Of a DNA stretch of 64,000 bases, positions 45,751-54,535 are shown piece after piece. The DNA is taken from assembly GCF_003947415.1 (NCBI RefSeq), contig NZ_QHKL01000001.1, positions 1,847,280 to 1,911,279 of the forward strand. The letters run 5' to 3'. The notes beneath the pieces were generated by a model. The model saw nothing but the letters and a program-made list of their open reading frames with translations, was not told the DNA's origin and ran no database searches. Numbering within the stretch: position 1 is the stretch's first letter; every line of letters begins with the position of its first letter. The translations under genes were made by a program, and so were the position numbers. The DNA is from Amycolatopsis sp. WAC 01376 (GTDB taxonomy: Bacteria > Actinomycetota > Actinomycetes > Mycobacteriales > Pseudonocardiaceae).

Positions 45751-47034
45751 GTGAGTGACGACGTGGGGGTTGACCAGCGCAAAGGTGTCCGCAAGCTCTT
45801 CGGCTCGATCGTCGTCGACACCAGGCCGCTCAAGATCCCCGCGTTCCGCCGCCTCTGGCTGTCCACCGCGGTCACCGCCGTCGGCAGCCAGCTCACCGCC
45901 GTCGCGGTCCCCAAACAGGTCTTCGACCTCACCGGCTCGTCGGCGTACGTCGGCCTGACGGGCCTGGTCGCCTTGGTCCCGCTGCTCGTCTTCGGCCTCT
46001 GGGGCGGCGCCATCGCGGACGCCGTCGACCGCCGCAAACTCCTGCTCGTCACCAACGTCGGCGTCACCGTCACTTCGGCGGTCCTGTGGCTCCAGGCGTT
46101 CCTGAACCTCGGCTCCGTCTGGCTCGTCCTGGCCCTGCTCGCGGTCAACCAGGCGTTCTTCGCGATCAACATGCCGACCCGCGGCGCCGTCGTCGCCCGG
46201 TTGGTGCCGGACAACCTGATCGCGCCCGCGACGGCGCTGAGCAGCACGATGGCCACCTTCGGCGCGGTCTTCGGCCCGCTGCTCGCCGGTTCGCTGATCC
46301 CGATCCTCGGCCTTTCGACGCTCTACCTGATCGACGTCGTCGCACTGACCTTGACCCTCATCGCGGTCTGGAAGCTGCCCCCGATCCCGCCGCTCGGCGA
46401 GATCGCGCGCCGGGCCGGGATCCGCGACATCATCGACGGCTTCAAGTACCTGGCGAAGCAGAAGATCCTGCTGGCCTCGTTCCTCGTCGACATCATCGCG
46501 ATGGTCGCGGGCATGCCGCGCGCGCTGATCCCGGAGATGGCGGAGCGGACCTTCGGCGATCCGCCCGGCGGTGGCCCGGCGCTGGGCTGGCTGTACGCCG
46601 CGCTCCCGGCGGGCGCGATGCTGATCGGTCTCTTCTCCGGCTGGCTGACCAGGATCCGCAAACAAGGTGTCGGCGTGATCATCTCCGTCTGCGTCTGGGG
46701 TGCCGCCATCGTCGGCTTCGGCCTCGCGCAGTCGCTGTGGCTCGCGGTCTTCTTCATGGCGCTCGCCGGCGCGGCCGACATGGTCAGCGCGATCTACCGG
46801 ATGTCGATCCTGCAGCTCGCCACCACCGACGAGATGCGCGGACGGCTTCAGGGCGTGTTCACCGTCGTCGTCGCGGGCGGCCCGCGGATCGCCGACCTCA
46901 CCCACGGCTGGGCGGCCGCGGGAGTCGGCACCGCCGCCGCGGCCTCCGGCGGCGGAGTGCTGGTCATCGTGCTGGTCATCGCCGCGGCGCTGCTGATCCC
47001 GTCGTTCTGGCGGTACCGGGCCCCGGCGGACTGA
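45751..47034 (+). CDS. MFS transporter (EntS-like)
   Basis: A 427-residue major facilitator with about twelve helices. FRRLWLSTAVTAVGSQLTAVAVPKQVFDLTGS at the start and WGGAIADAVDRRKLLLVTN between helices 2 and 3 match the EntS/MFS_3 subgroup, often exporters of siderophores or drugs. GTG start. No biosynthetic cluster lies beside it, so the substrate is unknown. Followed after 23 bases by a lipoprotein gene that may be in the same operon. Confidence 0.9.
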   Translation: MSDDVGVDQRKGVRKLFGSIVVDTRPLKIPAFRRLWLSTAVTAVGSQLTAVAVPKQVFDLTGSSAYVGLTGLVALVPLLVFGLWGGAIADAVDRRKLLLVTNVGVTVTSAVLWLQAFLNLGSVWLVLALLAVNQAFFAINMPTRGAVVARLVPDNLIAPATALSSTMATFGAVFGPLLAGSLIPILGLSTLYLIDVVALTLTLIAVWKLPPIPPLGEIARRAGIRDIIDGFKYLAKQKILLASFLVDIIAMVAGMPRALIPEMAERTFGDPPGGGPALGWLYAALPAGAMLIGLFSGWLTRIRKQGVGVIISVCVWGAAIVGFGLAQSLWLAVFFMALAGAADMVSAIYRMSILQLATTDEMRGRLQGVFTVVVAGGPRIADLTHGWAAAGVGTAAAASGGGVLVIVLVIAAALLIPSFWRYRAPAD

Positions 47035-47057
47035 GCCATTCGGTCTATCGTCGGGCC

Positions 47058-47642
47058 ATGCGTATTTCACGGGCGATCATCCTGTTCGCCGCTGTCATCG
47101 CGACCCTTTCCGCCTGTTCTTCCGGGGACACGCAGTCGGACAACGCGGCCAAGCCGTCGAGCCAGGCTCCCGCTCCCTCCGCCGCTCCGAGCTCTTCGAC
47201 CGCGCCCACCGGCGGCAACGGTTCGAAGGAGCCGTGCGCGCTGCTGCCCGCCGAGGCGGTCGGCAAGGCGGTCTCCCTTCAGGGCGTGACGTCGGCGCCG
47301 GGCCCGGTGCAGGACACCGCCGCCAACGGTGGCAAGGCCAAGAGCTGTGTCTACTCGGCGGCAGGCAAGCAGATCGGCGCGCTCGCGGTGACCCGCTTCG
47401 AGGGCAAGAAGCTCAAGCCCGCCGAGATGGTCGCCGCGCTGAAGAAGGCGAAGGCGGGGTCGAAGGACGTCGCCGGTGTCGGCGAGGGCGGTCTCTACTA
47501 CGTCGACGAGAACAAGACCGCGACGCTCGCGGCAGCCGAGCTCGTGGGCGACGTGCCCGTGCTGGTCAACTACACCGGCCCGGCGAAGATGACGCAGGAA
47601 ATGATGACCCCGCTCGTGAAGACCGCGGTCGACGCCAACTGA
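47058..47642 (+). CDS. Lipoprotein, DUF3558-like
   Basis: A 194-residue lipoprotein; lipobox ATLSAC places Cys20 as the anchored residue. A Ser/Pro/Ala linker of about 35 residues leads to a globular part with two cysteines (EPCALLPAEAVGKAV and KSCVYSAAGK), which resembles the DUF3558 layout (Cys-leu-leu-x-x-x-ala near the start, then a central Cys). Function unknown. A hairpin follows 20 bases after the stop. Confidence 0.7.
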   Translation: MRISRAIILFAAVIATLSACSSGDTQSDNAAKPSSQAPAPSAAPSSSTAPTGGNGSKEPCALLPAEAVGKAVSLQGVTSAPGPVQDTAANGGKAKSCVYSAAGKQIGALAVTRFEGKKLKPAEMVAALKKAKAGSKDVAGVGEGGLYYVDENKTATLAAAELVGDVPVLVNYTGPAKMTQEMMTPLVKTAVDAN

Positions 47643-47662
47643 TCGACTTACCCAATGGCGTG

Positions 47663-47683
47663 CTTCGTCAACCCGTGACGAAG
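47663..47683. terminator. Small hairpin terminator
   Basis: CTTCGTCA (47663-47670) pairs with TGACGAAG (47676-47683) around ACCCG, between the lipoprotein and permease genes. Confidence 0.6.
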
Positions 47684-47737
47684 AACTGACCAAACCGGAC
47701 TGTCGGCACCAGAGGTGATACGGCACACTCTTGCCGC

Positions 47738-49123
47738 ATGGCGGACACGACGACAACAGAACAGACCGGGCCAGCCGGTCAGCCGAGCCTCAAACGGGTC
47801 ATGGGTTCCAAGCTCCTGCTGTTCTTCGTGGTGGGGGACATCATCGGGACGGGCGTCTACGCGCTCACCGGACAGGTCGCCGGCCGCGTGGGCGGCGCGC
47901 TGTGGCTGCCGTTCCTGATCGCGTTCGTGGTCGCGATCATGACCGCGTTCAGCTACCTGGAACTGGTCGGCAAGTACCCGCAGGCGGCGGGTGCGGCGCT
48001 GTACACGCACAAGGCGTTCAAGCTCCGCTTCCTCACCTTCATGGTGGCGTTCGCGGTGATGTGCTCGGGGATCACGTCGGCTTCGTCGGCGGCGAAGGCC
48101 TTCGGGGACACCTATCTCGCCGAGTTCATCACCGCGCCGATGCCGCTGGTGGCGATCCTGTTCGTGATCGGGCTCGCGCTGATCAACTTCCGCGGGGTCT
48201 CCGAATCGGTGAAGACCAACGTGGTGCTGACCTGCATCGAGATCGGCGGCCTGCTGATCATCATCGGGGTCGGCGTGTGGGCGGTGCTGAACGGCAACGG
48301 GGACGCGTCGCGGCTGGTCGAGTTCGACACCGAGAACCAGACGATGCTGGTGGCGATCACCTCGGCGACGTCGCTGGCGTTCTTCGCGATGGTGGGCTTC
48401 GAGGACTCGGTGAACATGGCCGAGGAGTGCAAGGACCCGGTCCGGATCTTCCCGAAGGCGATGCTGTGGGGCATGGTCATCGCCGCGACCATCTACATCC
48501 TGGTCTCCGTGACCTCTTCGCTGCTGGTGCCCGCCGACGACCTGGAGGCCGCCAAGAGCAGCGCGCTGCTGAAGGTGCTCGACGTCGGGGCCCCCGGGTT
48601 CCCGCGTGAGGTCTTCTCCGCGATCGGTCTCTTCGCGGTCATCAACTCGGCGCTGATCAACATGCTGATGGCCAGCCGTCTGCTCTACGGCATGGCGAAC
48701 CAGCGGATCATCCCGAAGCAGCTGGGCACCGTGCACCCGTTCCGCCGCAGCCCGTGGGTGGCGATCGTGTTCACCAGCCTGATCGCGATCGCCCTGGTGT
48801 CCTTTGTGGACATCAGTGTGCTCGGCGGGACGACGGCGTTGCTGCTGCTGGCGGTGTTCGCCATCGTCAACGTCGCGGTACTGGTGCTGCGGAAGGAGAA
48901 GGCGGCGCACAAGCACTTCCGCGCGCCGACCATCATCCCGGTGCTGGCCGCGATCTTCTGTCTCTACCTGGTGACGCCGTTGTCCGGGCGGCCCGCGCGC
49001 GACTACAAGGTCGCCGCGATCCTGCTCGGCGTCGGCATCGTGCTGTGGGGGATCAACTGGCTCGTCATGCGGGCCACGCACAGCGAAGAGGACCGGCAGC
49101 CCGTCGAGCCGCCGGTCGGCTGA
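47738..49123 (+). CDS. APC-family amino acid permease
   Basis: A 461-residue transporter of the amino acid-polyamine-organocation family with about twelve helices. The opening GDIIGTGVYALTGQVAGRVGG carries the conserved unwound-helix glycine motif, and FFAMVGFEDSVNMAEECKDP is the APC signature after helix 6. It would take up amino acids or amines by proton symport. Start ATG lacks a strong ribosome-binding site. Convergent with the metallo-hydrolase gene; the stops are one base apart. Confidence 0.9.
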   Translation: MADTTTTEQTGPAGQPSLKRVMGSKLLLFFVVGDIIGTGVYALTGQVAGRVGGALWLPFLIAFVVAIMTAFSYLELVGKYPQAAGAALYTHKAFKLRFLTFMVAFAVMCSGITSASSAAKAFGDTYLAEFITAPMPLVAILFVIGLALINFRGVSESVKTNVVLTCIEIGGLLIIIGVGVWAVLNGNGDASRLVEFDTENQTMLVAITSATSLAFFAMVGFEDSVNMAEECKDPVRIFPKAMLWGMVIAATIYILVSVTSSLLVPADDLEAAKSSALLKVLDVGAPGFPREVFSAIGLFAVINSALINMLMASRLLYGMANQRIIPKQLGTVHPFRRSPWVAIVFTSLIAIALVSFVDISVLGGTTALLLLAVFAIVNVAVLVLRKEKAAHKHFRAPTIIPVLAAIFCLYLVTPLSGRPARDYKVAAILLGVGIVLWGINWLVMRATHSEEDRQPVEPPVG

Positions 49124-49957
49124 TCACTCACGACCCCGGCTGAGCGATTGGTACTCGATCGGGCTGTGGGCCGAGAACACGGTGACCTCGTCGGCGTGTT
49201 CTCGGCTCAGCTCCCGCAGCCGCTCGACGTTCTCCAGCCGCGGTTTGCGCAGGGTCTGCACCATGTTCTGGAACGCGGTCATCCCCGGCGGGCAGTGCGG
49301 CTTCACCGGATCCATTTGACCGTGGAAGAAGTACGCGTCGCCGGCGTGCAGCAGCCAGCCGTCGCCGGTGTCGACAGCCACCCCGGTGTGGCCCTTGGTG
49401 TGGCCCGCGAGCGGCACCAGCAGGATCTCCGGCGGCAGGCCCTTGAGTTCACGGACGGCCTGGAAGCCGAACCACTCGTCCCCGGCCTCGTCGTAATGAC
49501 TCCACAAAGGACGGTGGGCGAACTGGTTGGCGCGGAAGCGGAACTTCTCGCTCTGGTTGGACGGTGACGTCGCCGCGTCATGCTCCGCGGTGCGGACGTG
49601 CACGACGGCGTTCGGGAAGTCCGCGAGCCCGCCCGCGTGGTCGACGTCGAGGTGGGTGCAGATGATGTGCCGCACATCCTCCAGCTTGTGCCCGAGCGCC
49701 TCGACGTGGTGGGCCGCCGTCTCCGTCTCGACCGGCTTCGCGCCGACCATCATCGTGAACGGCGTGCCGAGCCACGCGCCGGGATTCGCGACCCCCTCGC
49801 GGCCGAAACCGGTGTCCACCAGCACGAGACCGTCGCCGGTCTCGATGAGCAGGCAGTGCGCCACCAGCTCCGAGCGGCGAAGCAGACCGGGCTGGCCGTC
49901 GAGCAGCTTGCCTCCCGGTGCGCGCATCGTGCCGCAGTTCAGGTGGTGCACCTTCAT
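49124..49957 (-). CDS. Metallo-beta-lactamase-fold hydrolase, tandem copy 1
   Basis: A 277-residue MBL-fold protein similar to AHL-lactonase-type enzymes. The metal motif is THLDVDHAGG (101-110): H-x-D-x-D-H rather than the classic H-x-H-x-D-H. Later ligands are VPLAGHTKGHTG and LLHAGDAYFF. A C-terminal FSAHSPIEY keeps the last His. It is about 50% alike, by eye, to the next gene and clearly its duplicate. Its stop codon is formed by GTGAGTGA of a half family A arm. Lactone or ester hydrolysis (for example of signalling lactones) is plausible but unproven. Confidence 0.85.
   Translation of the reverse strand: MKVHHLNCGTMRAPGGKLLDGQPGLLRRSELVAHCLLIETGDGLVLVDTGFGREGVANPGAWLGTPFTMMVGAKPVETETAAHHVEALGHKLEDVRHIICTHLDVDHAGGLADFPNAVVHVRTAEHDAATSPSNQSEKFRFRANQFAHRPLWSHYDEAGDEWFGFQAVRELKGLPPEILLVPLAGHTKGHTGVAVDTGDGWLLHAGDAYFFHGQMDPVKPHCPPGMTAFQNMVQTLRKPRLENVERLRELSREHADEVTVFSAHSPIEYQSLSRGRE
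49125..49136. repeat. Half copy of palindrome family A
   Basis: CACTCACGACCC equals the outer right arm of family A (as at 34449-34460). On the minus strand it gives the last codons and the TGA of the MBL gene. No partner arm is seen. Confidence 0.55.
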
Positions 49958-50784
49958 AACCTGCTCCTCTGGCTGAGCCGTTCGAATGCGGTGACGTCGT
50001 GCGCGGCGAAGACCGTCACTTCGGCACCGTTGTCACTGACAAGTTCGCGCAGCCGGAGCTGGTTGTCCAGTCGTGCCGTCTTCTCCGTCTGCATGTACGA
50101 CTCGAAGAAGCCGAGTGCGAAGGGGATGTGAGGGTTTCGCTCCAGTTCGCCGCCGTGGAAGACGGCGTCACCGGCGTTGAGGAGCCAGCCGTCACCGGTG
50201 TCGACCGCGACGCCGGCGTGCCCGCGGGTGTGCCCGGCGAGGGGGATGATCAGGACGTCCGGAACCCCTTCGAGTTCGCGGACGGCGTCGAATCCGAACC
50301 ACGGCTCGCCGTCGGCGCGGTACGACTTCCACTTCGGACCGTGGCTGAACTGGACCTTCCGGTAGCGGCTCGCCTCCTTGCGGTCGATCGGCTTCTCCAG
50401 TGCCTGGAGTTCACGCGCGTGGACGTGGACCCGCGCCTGGGGGAAGTCGACGAGGCCGCCCGCGTGGTCGAGGTCGAGGTGGGTGAGCACGATGTCGCGC
50501 ACGTCGGCCGGGTCGAAGCCGAGCTTGCGGATCTGGGTGGTGGCGCTCAGGTCGTCGTCGCTGTCGGGGTGGACGAGCCGGACGAAACCGGCACCGAGCC
50601 ATTCGGCAGGCCTGCCGACGGTCGGTGTGCCGACACCGGTTTCGACGAGGACGAGCCCCGTGTCGGTCTCCAGCAAAAGGCAGTGGCAGACCAGTTCCGC
50701 GCGGCGGAACAGCCCCGGCCTGCCGTCGACGAGTTTGCCGCCGATCGGCCGCAGGGTCCCGCAGTTGAGGTGGTGGACGCGCAT
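49954..50784 (-). CDS. Metallo-beta-lactamase-fold hydrolase, tandem copy 2
   Basis: A 276-residue paralogue of the next gene in the operon, starting MRVHHLNCGTLRPIGGKLVDG. Metal motif THLDLDHAGG, then IPLAGHTRGHAGV and LLNAGDAVFHGG, ending with FAAHDVTAF. It also has Asp in place of the second His of the usual motif. Start shares a base with the TetR stop (TGATG) and its stop overlaps copy 1 (ATGA), so the three genes are translated as a unit. Two copies may differ in substrate. Confidence 0.85.
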   Translation of the reverse strand: MRVHHLNCGTLRPIGGKLVDGRPGLFRRAELVCHCLLLETDTGLVLVETGVGTPTVGRPAEWLGAGFVRLVHPDSDDDLSATTQIRKLGFDPADVRDIVLTHLDLDHAGGLVDFPQARVHVHARELQALEKPIDRKEASRYRKVQFSHGPKWKSYRADGEPWFGFDAVRELEGVPDVLIIPLAGHTRGHAGVAVDTGDGWLLNAGDAVFHGGELERNPHIPFALGFFESYMQTEKTARLDNQLRLRELVSDNGAEVTVFAAHDVTAFERLSQRSRL

Positions 50785-51347
50785 CAGGACAACTCCCGTT
50801 CGAGTGTGGTGGCCAGATGAGGGGCGATCGCGCGCAGCGGCGCGGTGTCGTGCAGGGTCTTGGCCAGCAGCAAACCGCCCTCGATGGCGGCGAGGACGAC
50901 GGTCGCCAGCTGGTCCGCCTTGTCGGTGTCCAGCGCGTCGGCGATGACGGTGTGCCAGGAGGTGTAGCCGTCGGCGCAGGCCTGGCGGATCACCTCGCTG
51001 TCACCCGACGCGTCGAGCGCGACCGTCGCGAGTGGACAGCCGCGCTGGAAATCCGACTCCTCCAGCGAGGTCGCCAGCGCGTCGATGATGGTCTCGATCC
51101 CGGTGACGATGTCGGGCGCGTTCGCGGCGATCGTGCGCAACTGATCGCAGAGGCGATCCGCGGACTGGCGGATGGCCTCCGCGGCCAGCTGCTCCTTGCC
51201 GCCGGGGAAGTGGAAGTACAGCGACCCCTTGGGCGCGCCGACGGCCGTGACGAGCTGGTTCAGCCCGGTGGCGTGGTAACCCTGCTGGTGGAAGAGCTCG
51301 GCGGCGGAGTCGAGCATGCGCTGCCTGGTGTCGGTGCGGCGGACCAT
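50784..51347 (-). CDS. TetR-family regulator (LmrA/YxaF-like) of the MBL operon
   Basis: A 187-residue TetR protein: 'QQGYHATGLNQLVTAVGAPK', then GSLYFHFPGGKEQLAAEAI, the hallmark of the LmrA/YxaF subgroup, and a C-terminal domain with FQRGCPLATVALD. First gene of the operon with two MBL hydrolases. A GACCGGTC core 28 bases upstream resembles operators known for this subgroup, so self-repression is likely. The inducer would then be a substrate of the hydrolases. Confidence 0.88.
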   Translation of the reverse strand: MVRRTDTRQRMLDSAAELFHQQGYHATGLNQLVTAVGAPKGSLYFHFPGGKEQLAAEAIRQSADRLCDQLRTIAANAPDIVTGIETIIDALATSLEESDFQRGCPLATVALDASGDSEVIRQACADGYTSWHTVIADALDTDKADQLATVVLAAIEGGLLLAKTLHDTAPLRAIAPHLATTLERELS

Positions 51348-51374
51348 GCGGCCGACTGTAGCTCAAACTATGAC

Positions 51375-51382
51375 GACCGGTC
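51375..51382. promoter_or_regulatory. Candidate TetR operator around GACCGGTC
   Basis: GACCGGTC with flanking TA-containing bases (CTATGAC / TAGTAAG) lies upstream of the TetR/MBL operon. TetR proteins of the LmrA/YxaF group bind TAGACC-type palindromes; the link is by analogy. Confidence 0.45.
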
Positions 51383-51393
51383 TAGTAAGCTCT

Positions 51394-51433
51394 GTTTACA
51401 CAAACACCCTCTTCTGCGGAGGTTTGTGTAAAC
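51394..51433. promoter_or_regulatory. 12-bp perfect inverted repeat upstream of HTH/nucleotidyltransferase pair
   Basis: GTTTACACAAAC (51394-51405) and GTTTGTGTAAAC (51422-51433) are exact complements 16 bases apart. Each arm is itself GTTT-N4-AAAC, so two binding sites for a dimer are also possible. It lies 25 bases before the start of the 51459 gene, a natural place for autoregulation. Confidence 0.6.
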
Positions 51434-51458
51434 TGGGCAGGAAGCGAAGGGAGCGGGC

Positions 51459-52175
51459 ATGGTCGACTCGGCCCAGCTGATCCCGGTCGCACGGGCGGCG
51501 CAGGTTCTGGAGATCTCGCGAGAGCGCGTCCGTGAACTCGTGCACGGTGGCAGGCTGGATGCCATCCGGATCGGCCGTGAGCTGCTGGTCGACGCCCGCT
51601 CGGTCGAACATCGGAAGAGTGTGGTGAAGCCTGCGGCAGGCAGACCGCTTTCCGCGCGAATGGCCTGGGGATTCTTGTGGTCGCTGAGCGGCTATCACCC
51701 GGCGTGGACCTCGCCGTCGGAACGGGTCCGGCTCAAGCGCTATGCGCGGGAACGTGAGCCTGCCCAATGGCCGCGTCTGCTTTCCGGTCGCGCGCGCGTG
51801 TATCGCGTGCGGATGCTGGCCGGACCCCTCGCGCGGCTACGGGAAGACCCGCACGCCGTCGTCAGTGGTCCTGCCGCCGCTGGTCACTACGGTGCCGATC
51901 TGATGGCAGGCGGCGCCGACGAAGAGTTCTATGTGGACGCCGCCCGGTTCGACGAACTCGCACGATCACGCCGGCTGCGGCTGGACAGCGCCGAACCGAA
52001 CGCGGTGATTCGTGTTCCCGCCCTGCCGGGCGTCCTGCGTCCGCCGGGGGCGGGCGGCCTTGCGATCCCGGCGGCTGTCGCGGCGGATCTGCTCGACGCC
52101 GGAGACGAGCGTTCTGTCCTTGCGGCACAACAACTTCTCACTCGTTTGGGCGAGGTGCATAAGCTCGGCGGATGA
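51459..52175 (+). CDS. HTH protein with AbiEi-like C-terminal domain, probable antitoxin
   Basis: A 238-residue protein. Residues about 7-55 form an excisionase/MerR-type helix-turn-helix ('IPVARAAQVLEISRERVREL', then VHGGRLDAIRIGRELLVDARSV). The C-terminal half (from about 110) has VSGPAAAGHYGADLM, EEFYVDAARFDEL, VIRVPALPGVL and 'AADLLDAGDERSVLAAQQLL', which resemble the AbiEi antitoxin C-terminal part. ATG at 51459 follows AAGGGAG. It overlaps the nucleotidyltransferase gene by four bases. It probably represses its operon through the inverted repeat at 51394-51433 and neutralises the partner. Confidence 0.7.
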   Translation: MVDSAQLIPVARAAQVLEISRERVRELVHGGRLDAIRIGRELLVDARSVEHRKSVVKPAAGRPLSARMAWGFLWSLSGYHPAWTSPSERVRLKRYAREREPAQWPRLLSGRARVYRVRMLAGPLARLREDPHAVVSGPAAAGHYGADLMAGGADEEFYVDAARFDELARSRRLRLDSAEPNAVIRVPALPGVLRPPGAGGLAIPAAVAADLLDAGDERSVLAAQQLLTRLGEVHKLGG

Positions 52176-52957
52176 TCGATTCCGCGCCGCGGCCCAGCTT
52201 GGGAACGCTGGGTTTGCCGCCATTGCAAGGTGAGGGTGACCGTATCGTCTGGCCCGCGATGTTCGACCTGGCCGACCGACTACCCGAACCCTGGGTCATG
52301 ATCGGAGGGCAGATGGTCATCCTGCACGGTCTGCTGGCCGGCCGGTCGATCCCGCGCGTGACGAAGGACATCGATCTGCTCTTTGACGTTCGGTTCACGC
52401 TGGATGCCTTTCCTCGTGCACATGAAGTGCTCAAGAAGCTGGGCTACGAGGTCGATGGCATCAGCGCGGACGGCAAGGCTCATCGCTACCTCCATCCGGA
52501 AACCGGCATGGTGGTCGACATCCTCGCACCGGACAAACTCGGCGCCCGTGCCGCTCCGAAGATCCGGACGCCCGCCGGAAAGATCGTGTCGATCCCCGGT
52601 GGCAAGACTGCGTTGGACGATGCGCGGCCGCTCACGGCGACCTATGGCGGGAGGTCGGCGACGTTGTATCTGCCGGGGTTGGCCGCCGCTTTGGTGGTCA
52701 AGGTGAAAGCCCTGATCGATGAGCCGTCGAAGCCCGGCATACCCAGTCGCCATATCTCCGACATCGCCTTCTTGGCCTCGCTCGTGGACGATCCCGACGC
52801 GCTCTTTCCCGGTGATCCGCCTGGCACGCCCCGGTTCGGCTGCTTGGTCGACCGCCTCGACGACCCTCGAGATCCCAGCTGGCTCGCGCTGGGCAGTCCT
52901 CACGCCGAAGACGGCTTCAGCGCGTGGCAGATCATGCGCGAGACCAGCCGGCGCTAG
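52172..52957 (+). CDS. Nucleotidyltransferase-like protein, probable toxin (AbiEii-like)
   Basis: A 261-residue protein with a minimal nucleotidyltransferase core: VMIGGQMVILHGLLAG with GG, then RVTKDIDLLFDV with the D-x-D metal pair. Further parts are YLHPETGMVVDILAPD (third acidic strand) and VVKVKALID with a conserved Lys, then RHISDIAFLASL, which parallels the RxKDLxDL segment of AbiEii. ATG at 52172 lies inside the partner's stop (ATGA). Sequence is clearly different from the AbiEii at 20774, so this is a separate module. The activity (tRNA modification or NMP transfer) is unknown. Confidence 0.72.
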   Translation: MIDSAPRPSLGTLGLPPLQGEGDRIVWPAMFDLADRLPEPWVMIGGQMVILHGLLAGRSIPRVTKDIDLLFDVRFTLDAFPRAHEVLKKLGYEVDGISADGKAHRYLHPETGMVVDILAPDKLGARAAPKIRTPAGKIVSIPGGKTALDDARPLTATYGGRSATLYLPGLAAALVVKVKALIDEPSKPGIPSRHISDIAFLASLVDDPDALFPGDPPGTPRFGCLVDRLDDPRDPSWLALGSPHAEDGFSAWQIMRETSRR

Positions 52958-54462
52958 ACGCCGATCGCCGACCCCGAGCCGCCGAACTGTTGCCGCAAAT
53001 CGCGTTTGAGCAGCTTCCCGGACGCGTTCTTCGGCAACTCGCCGACGAAGTGCACCGACTTCGGCACCTTGTGCGCCGCCAGCGACTTCTTGGCGAATTC
53101 GATCAGTTCCGCTTCTTCGACGGGCTCCTTCGCGACGACCACCGCCGCGATCGCCTCGATCCAGCGTTCATGCGGCAGGCCGACGACGGCGACCTCGGCG
53201 ACGGAGGGATGCGCGTACAGCGCGTCCTCCACCTCGCGTGACGCGACGAGGACGCCACCGGTGTTGACGACGTCCTTGATCCGGTCGACGACGAACAGGT
53301 AGCCCTCCTCGTCCTGGCGCACCAGATCACCGGAATGGAACCAGCCGCCCGCGAAAGCCTCCACCGACTCCTCGGGTTTGCCCCAGTAACCGGTGCACAG
53401 CTGGGGAGAGCGGTACACGACCTCGCCGAGTTCGCCCGGCGGGAGGTCGTTCATCTCGGCGTCCACCACGCGCGTCTCGACGAAGAGCACCGGGCGGCCG
53501 ACGGAATCCGGCCGCGCGTCGTGCTCTTCGGGACGCAGCACCGTCGCGAGTGGACCGATCTCCGACTGGCCGAAGCAGTTGTAGAAACCGACTTCCGGCA
53601 GCCGTGAGCGCAGCGCCTTCAGTACCGGGACGGGCATGATCGATGCGCCGTAGTAGGCCTTGGTGAGACCGCTCAGATCCGCGTCCGCCAGACCGGGGTG
53701 ATTCGCGAGTCCCACCCAGACGGTCGGCGGGAAGAACAGCGAAGTGACGCCCTGACGCGGGATCCGCGTGAGGATGTCGCCGAGGTCGGGTGACTCGACG
53801 AGGTGGTTCGTCGCGCCGACGGCCAGGCCGGGCATCAGGAAGACGTGCATCTGCGCCGAGTGGTACAGCGGCAGCGCGTGCAGCGGCACGTCGCGGTCGC
53901 TCAGGTCGAGCGCGGCGATGCAGGACGAGTACTCGTGCACCAGCGCGCGGTGGGTGAGCATCGCGCCCTTCGGTCGCGAGGTCGTCCCGGACGTGTAGAG
54001 CAGCTGAACGAGGTCATCGTCGGTGACCCCGGATTCCTCGTGCGGGGCAACGGTTTCGTCCAGCGCCCATTCCAGGACGTCCAGTGTGGACACATGCTCG
54101 ACGCTGACGTGTTCGGCCAGCGTGGGGTCGACGAAGGCGACGGCGGGCTCGGACTGCGTGAGCAGGTACTCGAGTTCTTCACCGCGCGCGTTGAAGTTCA
54201 CCGGAACGTGCACCAGCCCGGCCCGCGCGCAACCGAGGTACAGCAACAGGTACGCGTCGGAGTTCTTGCCGAAGGCCGCGACACGGTCGCCGTGGACGAG
54301 CCCGCGGCCGAGCAGCTTCGCCGCGACCCTGCCCGCCGCGCGGTCGAGCTCCGCGTAGGTCCACACGCGATCGGCGAACGTGAGCGCGACCCGGCCCGGG
54401 ACGCGCCGCGCGCTCCGCTCCAGGACGCGGCCGACAGTGCTGGGGTAGCCGGGAACGGTCAT
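52954..54462 (-). CDS. Long-chain acyl-CoA synthetase/AMP-dependent ligase
   Basis: A 502-residue ANL-superfamily enzyme that activates a carboxylic acid with ATP and CoA. Motifs: P-loop LLYTSGTTSRPKGAML (154-169), YNCFGQSEIGPL (A5), WFHSGDLVRQDEEGYLFVVDRIKD (A7/A8), and the catalytic Lys in NASGKLLKRDLR. ATG at 54462 follows AAGGAG. The length is that of small FadD-type ligases. Its stop overlaps the stop of the convergent nucleotidyltransferase gene by three bases. Substrate chain length unknown. Confidence 0.92.
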   Translation of the reverse strand: MTVPGYPSTVGRVLERSARRVPGRVALTFADRVWTYAELDRAAGRVAAKLLGRGLVHGDRVAAFGKNSDAYLLLYLGCARAGLVHVPVNFNARGEELEYLLTQSEPAVAFVDPTLAEHVSVEHVSTLDVLEWALDETVAPHEESGVTDDDLVQLLYTSGTTSRPKGAMLTHRALVHEYSSCIAALDLSDRDVPLHALPLYHSAQMHVFLMPGLAVGATNHLVESPDLGDILTRIPRQGVTSLFFPPTVWVGLANHPGLADADLSGLTKAYYGASIMPVPVLKALRSRLPEVGFYNCFGQSEIGPLATVLRPEEHDARPDSVGRPVLFVETRVVDAEMNDLPPGELGEVVYRSPQLCTGYWGKPEESVEAFAGGWFHSGDLVRQDEEGYLFVVDRIKDVVNTGGVLVASREVEDALYAHPSVAEVAVVGLPHERWIEAIAAVVVAKEPVEEAELIEFAKKSLAAHKVPKSVHFVGELPKNASGKLLKRDLRQQFGGSGSAIGV

Positions 54463-54535
54463 CGCGGCGGTCTCCTTCGTCCGGGCGTGGCGCTCCCACA
54501 CTACTTCGGACAAGGCCGCCGGTAACCTCGTCAGC

